Assembly: GCA_022826045.1 (NCBI GenBank)
Contig: JAJDVQ010000041.1
Span: 1 to 64,000 of the forward strand
Direction: 5' to 3'
DNA length: 64,000 bases
Origin: Acidimicrobiia bacterium
GTDB taxonomy: Bacteria; Actinomycetota; Acidimicrobiia; Acidimicrobiales; Poriferisodalaceae
Part shown: piece by piece, positions 17,218-25,032 of the stretch
How the letters are laid out: each line of letters opens with the position of its first letter
How positions within the stretch are numbered: the stretch's first letter is position 1
Made by a program: the position numbers and the translations under genes
Notes under the pieces: generated by a model
The model's input: the letters and a program-made list of their open reading frames with translations, nothing else
Databases searched by the model: none
Told to the model about the DNA's origin: nothing

Positions 17218-17335
17218 CTGTCCGAGGGTACGGCTGATGCGGCCCCTAGAATCCTGAGTCACTTAGTCGGGAATTGCCGAGGCGACGTGCGGGTTCCCGG
17301 CCATCAACCGACCAGCCACCCAACCGGGAGCTCCG

Positions 17336-17611
17336 ATGCCTGTCACCGTCCGTTTGCCCACCGTCCTGCGACCGCATGCCAACGGGCAGTCGAAGGTCGA
17401 TGCAGAGGGCTCCACGGTGGCCGAGGCAGTGTCGTGGCTCGTCGGCCAATTCCCGGCTATCGCGCCCAACCTGCTCGCCCCCGACGGCAGCCTGCACCGT
17501 TTCGTGAACGTCTACGTCAACGACGAGGATGTACGCTACCTCTCCCAGATGGATACCGCGCTCGCTGACGGCGACGAGCTGTCGATCCTTCCCGCCGTCG
17601 CCGGCGGCTGA
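17336..17611 (+). CDS. cysO: sulfur carrier protein CysO (MoaD/ThiS-like)
   Basis: This is a 91-residue ubiquitin-fold sulfur carrier: N-terminal beta strand VTVRLPTVLRPHANG, middle FVNVYVNDEDVRYL and C-terminal LSILPAVAGG. The terminal Gly-Gly is the site that becomes a thiocarboxylate. In mycobacteria CysO thiocarboxylate donates sulfur to O-phosphoserine on CysM. The cysM gene follows after 42 bp here, so the same route is very likely. No mec (JAMM peptidase that releases cysteine from CysO) is visible on the other side, where smpB is divergent. Confidence 0.9.
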   Translation: MPVTVRLPTVLRPHANGQSKVDAEGSTVAEAVSWLVGQFPAIAPNLLAPDGSLHRFVNVYVNDEDVRYLSQMDTALADGDELSILPAVAGG

Positions 17612-17653
17612 GTCGGTACGGCCCCGCCTCCATCTCCACGGCTGAGCCGCAGC

Positions 17654-18601
17654 GTGGCCGTCTACCGCTCCGTCGACGAGCTGATCGGCGGCACCCCCAC
17701 GCTGGATGTCAGCCGCCTCAGCCCCAACCCGTCGGTCAGGCTGTACGCCAAGCTCGAGGGCCACAACCCGACGGGCTCGGTCAAGGATCGCGTTGCGCTG
17801 GCGATGCTGGACCAAGCCGAGGCAGAAGGCCGCCTGCAACCGGGCTCGGTGATCATCGAGCCGTCCTCTGGCAACACCGGGATCGCGCTGGCGATGCTGG
17901 GTCAGCGCCGCGGCTACGTGGTGAAGATCGTGCTGCCCGGCAACGTGACCGCCGAACGGCGCCAGATGCTCGAGATCTACGGGGCCGAGATCATCTCCAG
18001 CCCGGCCGAGCAAGGATCCAACGGCGCCGTGCGGAGGGCTCTCGAGCTGGCCGACGCCAACCCCGACTGGACAATGCTCTACCAGTACGGCAACGAGGCC
18101 AACCCCCAGGTGCATTACCGAACGACCGGTCCCGAGATCGTGGCCGATGTCGGGGACATCACTCATTTCATCGCTGGTCTGGGCACCAGCGGGACCCTGC
18201 TCGGCGTCGGCCGGTACCTCAAGGAGCATGTCCCGGGCGTGCAGGTCTGGGCAGTCGAGCCGCCCGCTGGCGAGCAGGTCGAGGGACTGCGCAGCCTCGA
18301 TGAGGGGTACGTGCCGCCGATCTTCGAGAACTGGGGAGGTGCCGATCTGCTCGACCGCAAGATGATCGTCCGCCCGCGTGAGTCGATCGAGGCCACACGC
18401 ATGCTGGCGACCGAAGGCGTGTTCTCGGGCATCTCGGGCGGGGCGGCCCTGGCGGGCGCACGCAAAGCCGCCGCCGCCGTCGACGGCGGAGTGATCGTGT
18501 TCGTGGTGAGCGACCACGGCTGGAAATATCTCTCGGTCGGCGCATGGACAGACGATCTCGAGGTCGCTGCCGCCAATGCCGACGGCGTCATCTATTTCTG
18601 A
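17654..18601 (+). CDS. cysM: cysteine synthase CysM (CysO-dependent type)
   Basis: The 315-residue fold-type II PLP enzyme has the internal aldimine Lys44 in HNPTGSVKDR, the substrate loop PSSGNTGIALA and the glycine-rich phosphate cup GLGTSGTLLG. Pairing with cysO 42 bp upstream supports O-phosphoserine plus CysO-thiocarboxylate as substrates, as established for M. tuberculosis CysM. The C-terminus (GVIYF) closely resembles that of mycobacterial CysM, whose tail closes the active site. The start is GTG 17654. Confidence 0.93.
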   Translation: MAVYRSVDELIGGTPTLDVSRLSPNPSVRLYAKLEGHNPTGSVKDRVALAMLDQAEAEGRLQPGSVIIEPSSGNTGIALAMLGQRRGYVVKIVLPGNVTAERRQMLEIYGAEIISSPAEQGSNGAVRRALELADANPDWTMLYQYGNEANPQVHYRTTGPEIVADVGDITHFIAGLGTSGTLLGVGRYLKEHVPGVQVWAVEPPAGEQVEGLRSLDEGYVPPIFENWGGADLLDRKMIVRPRESIEATRMLATEGVFSGISGGAALAGARKAAAAVDGGVIVFVVSDHGWKYLSVGAWTDDLEVAAANADGVIYF

Positions 18602-18645
18602 TTCGCCGGGCCGAAGTCCGGCCTCGCGGTCGTACCGTTTGTGGG

Positions 18646-19434
18646 ATGCGATCAGCGGCGCAGCGCTGCCTGCTGCGGCCACTCGTCGGCCTTGCCGTCT
18701 CGTCGGCGTTGCTGGCAGGCGCGTGCACCAGTCCGCCGATCCGGGTCACTGCAACGACGACGCCGGAAACAGGTCTGTCGCTGGACGTCACCCAGACGAC
18801 GCTGCAGCCCGAAGCACCGCGCAGCGACCGGCCTCCGGCGTCGCTCGTGACCGCGCCGCCGGGCGCCGACCGAAGCGCTGGCCAGAGCGCCGCGACGACC
18901 GAGGCCGAACGGCTCGGCGCTGCGGCGGTCCCGAACCCGCGTGGCGTCGTGCTCGACGGCGACGGATTGGGCATCGTCGGCTTCGGCGCCCCGGTCGAAC
19001 CGGCACTGGGCACGCTCATCGAAGCGCTCGGGCAACCGGTCGCCGACACGGGATGGATCGATTCGTTCTCGATCTACGGCGACTGTCCGGGCAGCCGTCT
19101 GCGAGTGGTGGAGTGGCCTGGCGTGCTGGCGTTCTTCGGTGATCCCGAAGACCGTTACCTGCACCGGGATCCCGCCGGGGAGCACTTCATGTCGTGGCGT
19201 CTGGGCACCTTCGGGCCCGATCCGTACATGCTGCGAACAGCGGCAGGAGTCGGTGTCGGCAGCACACGCGACGAGGTCGCTGCGGCCTACCCGGCAGCGA
19301 CATTCGTCCCCAGCACAGCCGACACGCCGCCGTCGGTCGTCCTCGGGACCGCGGGCGGCGAGCTCGACGGAGTCTTCAGCTCGGGAGGACGTCTGCAATC
19401 GCTGACGGCCGGAACGCGCTGCGTGACGCGCTGA
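18646..19434 (+). CDS. putative lipoprotein of unknown function
   Basis: The 262-residue protein has an N-terminal signal with lipobox LAGACTS (lipidation at Cys), then a Thr/Pro-rich linker of about 70 residues, and a C-terminal domain from about residue 95 (GDGLGIVGFGAPVEPALGTLIEALG). This domain contains two short repeats of the form 'GIVxFGxPVEPAL' and 'GVGVGSTRDEVAAAYP', recalling calcium- or wall-associated actinobacterial domains that I cannot name with certainty. ATG 18646 follows the cysM stop by 44 bp, so co-transcription is possible. Confidence 0.7.
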   Translation: MRSAAQRCLLRPLVGLAVSSALLAGACTSPPIRVTATTTPETGLSLDVTQTTLQPEAPRSDRPPASLVTAPPGADRSAGQSAATTEAERLGAAAVPNPRGVVLDGDGLGIVGFGAPVEPALGTLIEALGQPVADTGWIDSFSIYGDCPGSRLRVVEWPGVLAFFGDPEDRYLHRDPAGEHFMSWRLGTFGPDPYMLRTAAGVGVGSTRDEVAAAYPAATFVPSTADTPPSVVLGTAGGELDGVFSSGGRLQSLTAGTRCVTR

Positions 19435-19504
19435 GGTCCAGCATCTGCCGGGCGAGCCGGCCCCGATGTGAGCCGCGCCGCTTGCGTGCGTAGTATCGGC
19501 CTCC

Positions 19505-20254
19505 GTGAGCGAGCTCTCGGTGACGGTCTTGGGTTGTTCGGGCAGCTATGCCGCCGTCGGCGAGTCGTGCAGCGGCTACCTCGTGCGAAGCGAGACCACA
19601 GCGCTGTGGGTGGACTGCGGGCCGGGGACTTTCGCCAACCTGCAGAGCCACATGCGGCTGCAGGAGGTCGATGCGATGCTGGTGAGCCACCACCACCCCG
19701 ATCACTGCGCCGAGCTGCCGGTCATCTACAACGCCGCCAAGTACTACATGGGCATGGAGCACATCCGCGTCCTTGCAACCGAGGGAGTGCGTGAGGTCAC
19801 CGATGCCTACGGCGAGAGCTCTGATCTGTTCGGCTGGGAGATGGTGAAGGACTCCTCCCAGGCGCAGGTCGGCGACATCGACGTGCTGTTCTCACGGACC
19901 GATCACCCCGTCGAGACGCTGGCGATGCGTTTCGAGAGCAGCGGCAAGTCGATCGTTTACACGTCGGACACGGGCCGGGGCTGGACGCTCGCTGCGCTCA
20001 GCCGGGACGTCAACAGGCCGGCGCCCGATCTCGTGGTTGGGGAGGGAACGCTGCTCGCGGCGACCGACGATCCCGGCATCCCCCACGTCAGCGCCGCATG
20101 GCTGGCAGCCGACGCCAACGATGTGGGAGCGGGCCGGCTCGTGGTGACCCATGTGCCGCCCGGTTCGGATCCCGCGGATCATCTCGCCGAGGCCGGCGAA
20201 GTGTTCCGTGGCGACGTGGCCGTGGCCCGCACGGGCGTGACCTACTTCGCGTGA
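19505..20254 (+). CDS. metallo-beta-lactamase-fold hydrolase (Rv1339-like)
   Basis: The 249-residue MBL-fold protein has metal-binding motif SHHHPDH (residues about 60-66), a further ligand Asp in YTSDTGRG and a late His in VTHVPPG. It matches the RNase Z-like branch that contains M. tuberculosis Rv1339, reported as an atypical class II cyclic-nucleotide phosphodiesterase. Position agrees: in M. tuberculosis the Rv1339 gene also lies between the cysO-cysM region and rph-rdgB. The start is GTG 19505; rph starts 34 bp after its stop. Confidence 0.85.
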   Translation: MSELSVTVLGCSGSYAAVGESCSGYLVRSETTALWVDCGPGTFANLQSHMRLQEVDAMLVSHHHPDHCAELPVIYNAAKYYMGMEHIRVLATEGVREVTDAYGESSDLFGWEMVKDSSQAQVGDIDVLFSRTDHPVETLAMRFESSGKSIVYTSDTGRGWTLAALSRDVNRPAPDLVVGEGTLLAATDDPGIPHVSAAWLAADANDVGAGRLVVTHVPPGSDPADHLAEAGEVFRGDVAVARTGVTYFA

Positions 20255-20288
20255 GAGCTGCGCCGGTGCCCGAAGCCGAGTCCCGGTC

Positions 20289-21017
20289 GTGACGCGCCCC
20301 GACGGCCGGGCCACCGGCGAGCTGCGACCGGTCACGTTCGAGCGCGACTTCACCGATCAGACGCCCGGCTCTGTCCTGGTGTCCTTCGGTCGCACCAAGG
20401 TGCTGTGCACGGTGTCGATCGACGACGGCGTGCCCCGCTGGATGCGGGGCCGGGGCACCGGCTGGGTCACGGCGGAATACTCGATGCTGCCCGGTTCGAG
20501 TCCCGAGCGGGTGGGACGGGAGGCCAAGCGCAACCAGCAGAAGGGTCGCACGCTCGAGATCGAACGCCTCATCGGGCGGGCGCTGCGCGCAGTGTGCGAC
20601 ATGGCGGTGCTGGGGGAGCGCGAGGTCACCGTGGACTGCGATGTGCTGCAGGCTGACGGGGGCACGCGCACGGCCTCGATCTGCGGCGGGTATGTGGCGC
20701 TGCACGACGCGTGCACCCGGCTGGTGCGAGACGGGGCCATCGGCCAGCATCCGCTGCTCGACGAGTGCGCGGCGATCTCGGTGGGCATCGTCGATGGGGT
20801 GGCCTGCCTGGATCTGCCGTACGTCGAGGACGCCGGGGCTGAGGTGGACATGAACGTCGTCATGACCGGCGGCGGGCGTTTCGTCGAGGTGCAGGGCACC
20901 GCTGAGGGAAATCCGTTCGACGACGCTCAGCTCGACGCGATGCTGACGTTGGCCCGTTCCGGCATTGCCGAGATCGTCGAGCTGCAACGGGCGACGCTTG
21001 ACACGCCGCCGGCTTGA
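20289..21017 (+). CDS. rph: ribonuclease PH
   Basis: The 242-residue phosphorolytic 3'-5' exoribonuclease trims tRNA 3' ends. Family blocks: RPDGRATGELRPVTFERDF at the N-terminus, GTGWVTAEYSMLPGSS, the Arg-rich phosphate site LEIERLIGRALRAV, CDVLQADGGTRTASICGG and FVEVQGTAEGNPF near the end. The start is GTG 20289. It sits between the MBL hydrolase gene and rdgB on the same strand, the usual actinobacterial order. Confidence 0.96.
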   Translation: MTRPDGRATGELRPVTFERDFTDQTPGSVLVSFGRTKVLCTVSIDDGVPRWMRGRGTGWVTAEYSMLPGSSPERVGREAKRNQQKGRTLEIERLIGRALRAVCDMAVLGEREVTVDCDVLQADGGTRTASICGGYVALHDACTRLVRDGAIGQHPLLDECAAISVGIVDGVACLDLPYVEDAGAEVDMNVVMTGGGRFVEVQGTAEGNPFDDAQLDAMLTLARSGIAEIVELQRATLDTPPA

Positions 21018-21092
21018 CAGTGCAGCTGTTCTGACCAGCGGTCGGGCGAAGCATCACAGACATCGCTGCCGTGTCGGCGGAAGGCTGAGCTC

Positions 21093-21674
21093 ATGCGCCT
21101 CGTGATGGCCTCGGCGAACCCGCACAAGGCAGTCGAGATGGTCGCGGTGCTGCGCGAGGCGATGGCAGGCGTCGAGATCGTGCCGCGGCCGCCGGAACTG
21201 GGCGATGTGGCCGAGGACGGCGAGACGCTGGCTGCCAATGCGCTGATCAAGGCCCGCTTCGTGTGTGCAGCGGCCGGCGAACCGGCCATCGCCGACGACA
21301 CGGGGCTGGAGGTCGACGCGCTGGACGGGGTGCCGGGGGTGCACAGCGCCCGTTACGCCGGGCCGCAACAAGACGCCGCTGCGAACCTGGCCAAGCTCAT
21401 GTCGGCATTGCGGGACGTGCCTGTCGGCGGGCGCACCGCGCGCTTCCGGACCGTCGTGGCTGTCGTGTTCGGCGACGGCCGCGAAGTGCTGGCCGACGGA
21501 GTCGTCGAGGGCGCCATCGCCACGGCCCCGCGCGGTGACCGCGGCTTCGGCTACGACCCGGTTTTCGTCCCCGACGAGGCGGCACCGAGAACATTCGCCG
21601 AGCTCACCTCCGAGGAAAAGAACCGCATCAGCCACCGCGGTCGTGCGCTGCGAGCGCTTGCAGCCCAGCTCTGA
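21093..21674 (+). CDS. rdgB: dITP/XTP pyrophosphatase RdgB/HAM1
   Basis: The 193-residue enzyme hydrolyses non-canonical purine nucleoside triphosphates (dITP, XTP) to monophosphates. Recognised blocks: LVMASANPHKAVEM (substrate loop), ADDTGLEVDALDGVPGVHSARYAG with the catalytic Asp, GFGYDPVFVPD and the C-terminal KNRISHRGRALRAL. The ATG is 75 bp after rph, completing the MBL-rph-rdgB group. It is followed on the same strand by clpP. Confidence 0.96.
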   Translation: MRLVMASANPHKAVEMVAVLREAMAGVEIVPRPPELGDVAEDGETLAANALIKARFVCAAAGEPAIADDTGLEVDALDGVPGVHSARYAGPQQDAAANLAKLMSALRDVPVGGRTARFRTVVAVVFGDGREVLADGVVEGAIATAPRGDRGFGYDPVFVPDEAAPRTFAELTSEEKNRISHRGRALRALAAQL

Positions 21675-21741
21675 GCCCGGGGGCTGATCTGCGCCACACC
21701 GTCCGGCTGGGCACGCAAGCGCCGTCGGTAACCTGCGCCCC

Positions 21742-22362
21742 ATGACCGACCTTCCATCGATCTCCGTCCCGGCGCCGGGTGCGCAGCGGGCATTCGACGC
21801 CAGCGGCGTCAGCGGCTGGACGCAGATCTCCAACCGGCTGCTGGACGACCGCATCGTGTTCCTCGGCGACGAGGTGGACGATCAGCTCGCCAACGTCGTC
21901 TGCGCGCAGATGCTGTACTTGGAAGGCCAGGACCGCGGCCGCGACATCTCGCTGTACATCAACAGCCCCGGCGGCTCGGTCACAGCGGGCATGGCCATCT
22001 ACGACACCATGCAGTTCATCGCGTGCGACGTGGCAACGGTGTGCCTGGGTCTGGGTGCCTCGATGGGCCAGTTCCTGCTGACTGCCGGCGCTCCCGGCAA
22101 GCGCTACTGCCTGCCCCACGCCCGGGTGATGATGCACCAGCCCTCGGGCGGTGTGCGCGGCCAGGCATCCGACATCGCCATCCAGGCCGAGCAGATGGCC
22201 TACGTCAAGCGCCTGATGGCCGAGCGCACCGCCCTGCACAGCGGCCAGGACGTCGACCAGATCCTGCTGGACTCCGAGCGGGATCGCTGGTTCACCGCTG
22301 AGGAGGCCAAGGCCTACGGCTTGTGCGATCACGTGATCGTCAAGCGCGGCGAGATGATCTAG
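21742..22362 (+). CDS. clpP: ATP-dependent Clp protease proteolytic subunit
   Basis: The 206-residue serine peptidase forms the tetradecameric Clp chamber. Catalytic Ser107 lies in [10 protein letters not shown], His132 in [10 protein letters not shown], and the aspartate in [12 protein letters not shown]. The substrate-binding INSPGGSV block is intact. A solitary clpP without a second clpP or clpX directly behind it is notable, because actinobacteria usually carry clpP1-clpP2 pairs; others may lie elsewhere. It ends convergently with the small membrane protein gene at 22404, with a hairpin between. Confidence 0.95.
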   Translation: MTDLPSISVPAPGAQRAFDASGVSGWTQISNRLLDDRIVFLGDEVDDQLANVVCAQMLYLEGQDRGRDISLYINSPGGSVTAGMAIYDTMQFIACDVATVCLGLGASMGQFLLTAGAPGKRYCLPHARVMMHQPSGGVRGQASDIAIQAEQMAYVKRLMAERTALHSGQDVDQILLDSERDRWFTAEEAKAYGLCDHVIVKRGEMI

Positions 22363-22393
22363 GGACTGGTCTAGCCAGGCGCAGCAATGCTCG

Positions 22394-22416
22394 TGCGCCC
22401 GGCTTATCCGGGCGCA
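22394..22416. terminator. hairpin between convergent genes, likely bidirectional terminator
   Basis: A perfect 9-bp inverted repeat TGCGCCCGG / CCGGGCGCA with loop CTTAT lies 31 bp after the clpP stop. The stop codon of the convergent reverse-strand gene falls in the loop. There is no T-run on either side, so it would be a GC-rich factor-assisted or weak terminator. Confidence 0.5.
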
Positions 22417-22850
22417 GCTACACAATTGCGGGTGACGTAGTCGACGACCCGCTGCGCGGCTGCGTCTTGGGTATCGAGGTAGGGATCCTGCGCCGAGATG
22501 AGCGCTGCGGCCCGGTCGAACGTCTTCCGGGAGTCGGTGTCGGCTATAGCGTCGCTCAGCGCTGCGGCCAGTTCGGCCAGCAACTGCACGTCCGGCTGGA
22601 TCTCGGCTGGGGCGGCATCCGCTGCGGCGCCGAACTGGCGGGCCGTGCGTTCGAGCGCCTCGCGCGTGCTGGCGTCGTCGTTCGGGTTGACCGCCAAGCT
22701 GAGCTCGTCGATCAGCAGCAGGTGGGCGAACTCGTCGCAGAACTCTTCCGCCGACGGCCCGTCATCGCCGGCGAAGACCGTCATCCGCAGGGCGACGACG
22801 GCAGCGACAGCAGCCACAGCGACGAGGAACCAGCGCCGGCGAGCCGTCAT
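22404..22850 (-). CDS. small membrane-anchored protein of unknown function
   Basis: The 148-residue protein begins MTARRRWFLVAVAAVAAVVAL, a single N-terminal membrane segment or uncleaved signal. A helical, Ala/Asp/Glu-rich extracytoplasmic domain follows (EEFCDEFAHLLLIDEL, ending DYVTRNC), with cysteines near each end that could form a disulfide. I recognise no family. The ATG at 22850 lies five bases after the rpe stop, so translation is probably coupled to rpe. The much longer track ORF is an extension through rpe in another frame. Confidence 0.6.
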   Translation of the reverse strand: MTARRRWFLVAVAAVAAVVALRMTVFAGDDGPSAEEFCDEFAHLLLIDELSLAVNPNDDASTREALERTARQFGAAADAAPAEIQPDVQLLAELAAALSDAIADTDSRKTFDRAAALISAQDPYLDTQDAAAQRVVDYVTRNCVAAPG

Positions 22851-22855
22851 GGCAG

Positions 22856-23587
22856 TCACGCGCGGGTTGCAGCCTCCGCCCGGCACCTCAGGTCCGCGAC
22901 GCCGTGCGCGAGGCCGTCGGCGCAGCGGTACAGCGCGCTTCCTGAGACCAGCACGTTCGCTCCTGCTGCTGCGGCGCCGCTGATGGTGTCGGCCGAGATG
23001 CCCCCGTCCACCTCGATGTCGATACCGGCACCCGATGCCCCAGCGCACCCGCTCTCGTCGATGAGCCGGCGCAGCGCGGCGATCTTGGGTTCCATCGTGG
23101 CGATATAGGCCTGCCCGCCGAACCCGGGGTTGACAGTCATGACCAGCACCATGTCGACGAGGTCGAGGACGTGCGACACTGCATCGATCGGGGTCGACGG
23201 GTTGATCGCCACCGCTGGCTTCGCACCCAGCTCGGCTACCCGGTTGAGCGAGCGGTGCAGGTGCGTCACCGACTCTGCGTGAACGATCAGCATCTCGCAT
23301 CCGGCGTCGACGTAGGCACCGAGCATCGGGTCGGGATCGACGACCATCAGGTGCGCCTCGAACATCACCTGGGCGTGCGGCCGGCAGGCGGCGATGACGT
23401 CGGGGCCGAAGGTGAGGTTCGGCACGAACACGCCGTCCATGACGTCCCATTGGATGCGGTCAACTCCGGCTGCTTCGAGTGCGGCGCACTCCTCGCCGAG
23501 GCGCGCGAAGTCCGCTGGCAGGACCGAGGGGACTATTTCGATTGGCCGAGCAGGCTCGATGGGCCGAGGCACGGTCGTCGAGGACAT
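22856..23587 (-). CDS. rpe: ribulose-phosphate 3-epimerase
   Basis: The 243-residue TIM-barrel enzyme interconverts ribulose 5-phosphate and xylulose 5-phosphate in the pentose phosphate pathway. Signature blocks: IVPSVLPADFARLGEE, QWDVMDGVFVPNLTFGP (metal and acid/base Asp), MFEAHLMV, MTVNPGFGGQ and IEVDGGISADT (second catalytic Asp). ATG 23587 was selected within the 554-codon track ORF because homology starts there. The small membrane protein gene follows within a few bases. Confidence 0.95.
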   Translation of the reverse strand: MSSTTVPRPIEPARPIEIVPSVLPADFARLGEECAALEAAGVDRIQWDVMDGVFVPNLTFGPDVIAACRPHAQVMFEAHLMVVDPDPMLGAYVDAGCEMLIVHAESVTHLHRSLNRVAELGAKPAVAINPSTPIDAVSHVLDLVDMVLVMTVNPGFGGQAYIATMEPKIAALRRLIDESGCAGASGAGIDIEVDGGISADTISGAAAAGANVLVSGSALYRCADGLAHGVADLRCRAEAATRA

Positions 23588-23658
23588 GTTCACTCGGCCA
23601 GTGTTGCCGACGCGCCGCAGAAAGGCGCGGCAGTTGAGGGGCGAGCCGCCGCAGACGC

Positions 23659-24888
23659 CTAGTTCAGGCGCTCCACGATCATGGCCATGCCCTGACCGCC
23701 GCCGACGCACATCGACTCGAGGCCGATGCTCTTGTCTCGGTCGGCGAGGCCGTTCAGCAGCGTGGTCATGATGCGGGCGCCGGTCATGCCGAACGGGTGG
23801 CCCAGCGCGATGGCGCCGCCGTTGAGGTTGAGCTGGTCGACCATGTCGATGCCCAGCTCGTCGGCCGACGGGATCACCTGGGCAGCGAAGGCCTCGTTGA
23901 TCTCGACCATGTCGATGTCGCTCATCGTCATGCCTGCACGTGCCAGCGCCTTCTTGCACGCCTCGATGGGGCCGAGGCCCATGATCTCGGGGTTCAGCGC
24001 CGACACTGCCGACGAGATGATGCGCGCCAGCGGCGTGATGCCCAGCTCTTCGGCACGCTTGCGGCTCATCACCATGACTGCGGCGGCGCCGTCGTTCAGC
24101 GGGCACGCATTGCCGGCGGTCACTCTGCCGTCGGGCCGGAACGCGGGCTTCAGCTGCGAGACCGCTTCGTAGGTGACGCCGGCGCGGGGGCCGTCGTCTG
24201 AGCTGACCACGCTGCCGTCGGGCAGTTCCAGCGGGGTGATGTCCATCTCGAAGAAGCCGCGACCGATGGCGGCCTCGGCCTTGTTCTGGCTCATCACGCC
24301 GTACTCGTCCATGGCCTGGCGGCTCACGCCCTTGTGCTCGGCCACGTTCTCGGCCGTCTGGCCCATCGCGATGTACAGGTCGGGCAGGCCGGGTGCGGGA
24401 GCCCAGTCGCCGTGGCCGCCTTCGGACCGCACCTTGGTCCGCTCGCCGGGCGCACGGAACTGCGGATTGGTGGTGCCGGGCAGGCTGTCGGAGTTGCCCT
24501 TGTCGTAGCGGCTGACGCACTCGACGCCAGCGGCGATGAAGGCATCGCCCTCGCCGGCACGGATGGCGTGCGCGGCCATGCGGATCGTCTGCAACGAGGA
24601 CGAGCAGTAGCGGTTGACCGTGGTGCCGGGCACGTCGTCGAGGCCGGCCAGGATGGCCGAAGCGCGTGCGATGTTGAAGCCGGCCTCGCCGCCGGGCTGC
24701 CCGCAGCCCAGCATGAGATCCTCGATCTCGCCGTGGGGCAGCTCAGGCACCTTGTCGAGCAGCTTGGTGACGATCTGCGCCGTCATGTCGTCGGGCCGCA
24801 TCTCGGTCAGCGAGCCCTTGAAGGCACGGCCGATCGGGCTGCGGGTGGTGGCGACGATGACTGGGTCGGTCGCTGCATCTGTACTCAT
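23659..24888 (-). CDS. acetyl-CoA acetyltransferase (thiolase)
   Basis: The 409-residue thiolase has nucleophile Cys95 in VNRYCSSSLQT, the His of GGAIALGHPFGMTGAR and the proton-shuttling Cys in SMCVGGGQGMAMIVE near the C-terminus. It may act in beta-oxidation (3-ketoacyl-CoA cleavage) or acetoacetyl-CoA formation; sequence alone does not decide. The acetoacetyl-CoA synthetase and acyl-CoA dehydrogenase in the window fit the degradative role. It is the first of several reverse-strand genes and is 71 bp from rpe. Confidence 0.93.
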   Translation of the reverse strand: MSTDAATDPVIVATTRSPIGRAFKGSLTEMRPDDMTAQIVTKLLDKVPELPHGEIEDLMLGCGQPGGEAGFNIARASAILAGLDDVPGTTVNRYCSSSLQTIRMAAHAIRAGEGDAFIAAGVECVSRYDKGNSDSLPGTTNPQFRAPGERTKVRSEGGHGDWAPAPGLPDLYIAMGQTAENVAEHKGVSRQAMDEYGVMSQNKAEAAIGRGFFEMDITPLELPDGSVVSSDDGPRAGVTYEAVSQLKPAFRPDGRVTAGNACPLNDGAAAVMVMSRKRAEELGITPLARIISSAVSALNPEIMGLGPIEACKKALARAGMTMSDIDMVEINEAFAAQVIPSADELGIDMVDQLNLNGGAIALGHPFGMTGARIMTTLLNGLADRDKSIGLESMCVGGGQGMAMIVERLN

Positions 24889-25032
24889 GTGGTGTCCCCT
24901 CTGAGGACGCGCCGAACCCGTCTGCAGGCTCGATCACGCTGCGTGTGCGAGCCCAGAGGCTACGTCATTGCCCGGCGCTTCGTCCGGGAAGGCGCGCGCC
25001 GTCGCAGGCGACGAATCGTGCGCTGTGCGGGC

